Source: Proteobacteria bacterium SPGG2
GTDB lineage: Bacteria > Pseudomonadota > Gammaproteobacteria > Acidiferrobacterales > SPGG2
Direction of reading: 5' to 3'
Length of the DNA: 6,354 nt
Assembly (NCBI GenBank): GCA_001643475.1
Contig: LXTK01000101.1
Location: 5,924-12,277, forward strand
The translations under genes were made by a program, and so were the position numbers. The notes below the pieces were generated by a model. It saw only the letters and a program-made list of their open reading frames with translations, ran no database searches and had not been told where the DNA came from. Positions 5,593 through 6,354 of this stretch are shown piece by piece; position 1 is the first letter of the stretch, and every line of letters starts with the position of its first letter.

Positions 5593-6354
5593 ACGCGGCG
5601 GCCTGGATCGCCCGCCAGACCTTTTCGGGCGTCGCCGGCATGTCAATGTGTTCGACGCCGATTGCATCGGTGATGGCGTTGATCAGCGCCGCCGGCGCCG
5701 CGATGGCACCGGCCTCGCCACAGCCCTTGACGCCGAGGGGATTATGCGGACAGGGCGTTTCTGTCATCCCCACCTTGAAGCTCGGTAGATCATCGGCCCG
5801 CGGCATGCAGTAATCGATAAACGAGCCCGTGAGAAGCTGGCCCGTTTCTTCGTCGTAGACACAGTGCTCAAGCAGCGCCTGGCCGACGCCATGGGCGATG
5901 CCGCCGTGCACCTGGCCTTCGACGATCATCGGATTGACGATCTTGCCGAAGTCGTCAACGGCCGTCCAATTCACGATCTGCGTGACACCCGTTTCCGGGT
6001 CCACCTCCAGCTCACAGATATGACAGCCCGACGGGAAAGTAAAATTCGCTGGATCATAGAACGCGCTCTCGTCAAGACCCGGCTCCAATTTGTCCAACGG
6101 ATACTTGTGCGGGACATAGGCGGAAAAAGCGATGTCACTGATACCCACGCTCTTGTCGGTGCCGGCGACCTTGAATGTGCCGGCGTGGAACTCGATATCG
6201 GCTTCCGCTGCTTCGAGCGTATGGGCAGCGATCTTCTTAGCTTTTTCGACAATCTTGTCAATCGCCTTAACGATTGCCGACCCACCGACCGCGAGCGAGC
6301 GCGAGCCGTAGGTCCCCATGCCGAAAGGTACCCTGTCGGTGTCGCCGTGCACGA
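5591..6354 (-). CDS. coxL: CoxL, molybdopterin-binding large subunit (C-terminal part, cut by window edge)
   Basis: This is the last 250 or so residues of the catalytic subunit, normally about 800 long, which oxidises CO (or a related substrate) at a Mo-pterin cytosine dinucleotide site. From the window edge it reads HGDTDRVPFGMGTYGSRS, then a mid-region ending PSGCHICELEVDPETG, then VDDFGKIVNPMIVEGQVHGG with GIAHGVGQAL, a pterin-site segment, and finally TPCPHNPLGVKGCGEAGAI. The glutamate in GCGEAG (codon 5716-5714) is the conserved catalytic base of molybdenum hydroxylases (E763 in the Oligotropha enzyme). The frame is open past the edge, and the codon at 6352 is a GTG read as valine, not a start. 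The N-terminal active-site loop that separates form I (AYxCSFR) from form II (AYRGAGR) is outside the window, so the exact substrate cannot be fixed here. Confidence 0.95.
   Translation of the reverse strand, partial: VHGDTDRVPFGMGTYGSRSLAVGGSAIVKAIDKIVEKAKKIAAHTLEAAEADIEFHAGTFKVAGTDKSVGISDIAFSAYVPHKYPLDKLEPGLDESAFYDPANFTFPSGCHICELEVDPETGVTQIVNWTAVDDFGKIVNPMIVEGQVHGGIAHGVGQALLEHCVYDEETGQLLTGSFIDYCMPRADDLPSFKVGMTETPCPHNPLGVKGCGEAGAIAAPAALINAITDAIGVEHIDMPATPEKVWRAIQAAA

Noticed and set aside
4786..5667. Longer start for coxM at 5667
   Set aside because: The 29 added residues overlap the coxL coding region and are arginine-rich out-of-frame readthrough. The family N-terminus begins at 5580 after a strong AGGAGGG.
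4526..5788. Long plus-strand open frames opposite coxD, coxM and coxL (4526-5035, 4831-5481, 5237-5788)
   Set aside because: They are antisense shadows in GC-rich coding sequence; their translations show no domain and the minus-strand genes fully explain the region.
5591..6352. GTG at 6352 as the true start of a short coxL
   Set aside because: The reading frame is open to the window edge and the sequence there is internal CoxL (VHGDTD...). The gene is cut by the window.

Overview
The window holds the distal part of a carbon-monoxide-dehydrogenase-type (cox) molybdenum hydroxylase operon. All eight genes lie on the minus strand, so transcription runs from the right edge to the left. The organism is most likely a proteobacterium. 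The genes look like proteobacterial cox and XdhC family members, base composition is moderately GC-rich, and a tRNA remnant at the left carries an encoded CCA. This is inference, and I cannot name a genus.

Right to left: the C-terminal third of coxL (Mo-pterin catalytic subunit, cut by the window edge), coxM (FAD subunit), a gap of 88 bases with palindromes, coxD (MoxR-type AAA+ ATPase), coxE (von Willebrand A protein), a one-domain XdhC protein, a second XdhC protein with a Rossmann domain, mocA (molybdopterin cytidylyltransferase), and a small SRPBCC/CoxG-like protein. coxS and the coxL N-terminus must lie beyond the right edge. The L-then-M order matches form II (BMS-type, S-L-M) clusters rather than form I (M-S-L). 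The motif that decides between true CO dehydrogenase and a related hydroxylase is outside the window.

The genes form one assembly line. MocA makes the cytosine dinucleotide form of the molybdenum cofactor used by this enzyme family. The XdhC proteins are expected to bind, protect and sulfurate the cofactor, and CoxD/CoxE are an ATPase/MIDAS pair that finishes the active site. CoxL and CoxM are enzyme subunits. Most junctions are coupled: two ATGA overlaps, one 8-base and one 22-base overlap, and a coxL stop codon inside the coxM ribosome binding site.

The left 430 bases are different in kind. A 3'-terminal fragment of a tRNA-Pro gene (81-112) has no 5' half. About 200 bases further on is a short minus-strand remnant that reads as the C-terminus of a tyrosine recombinase and ends almost directly against the last gene of the operon. 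Together they look like an old integration junction, which suggests that the cox operon borders, or once rode on, a tRNA-associated genomic island.
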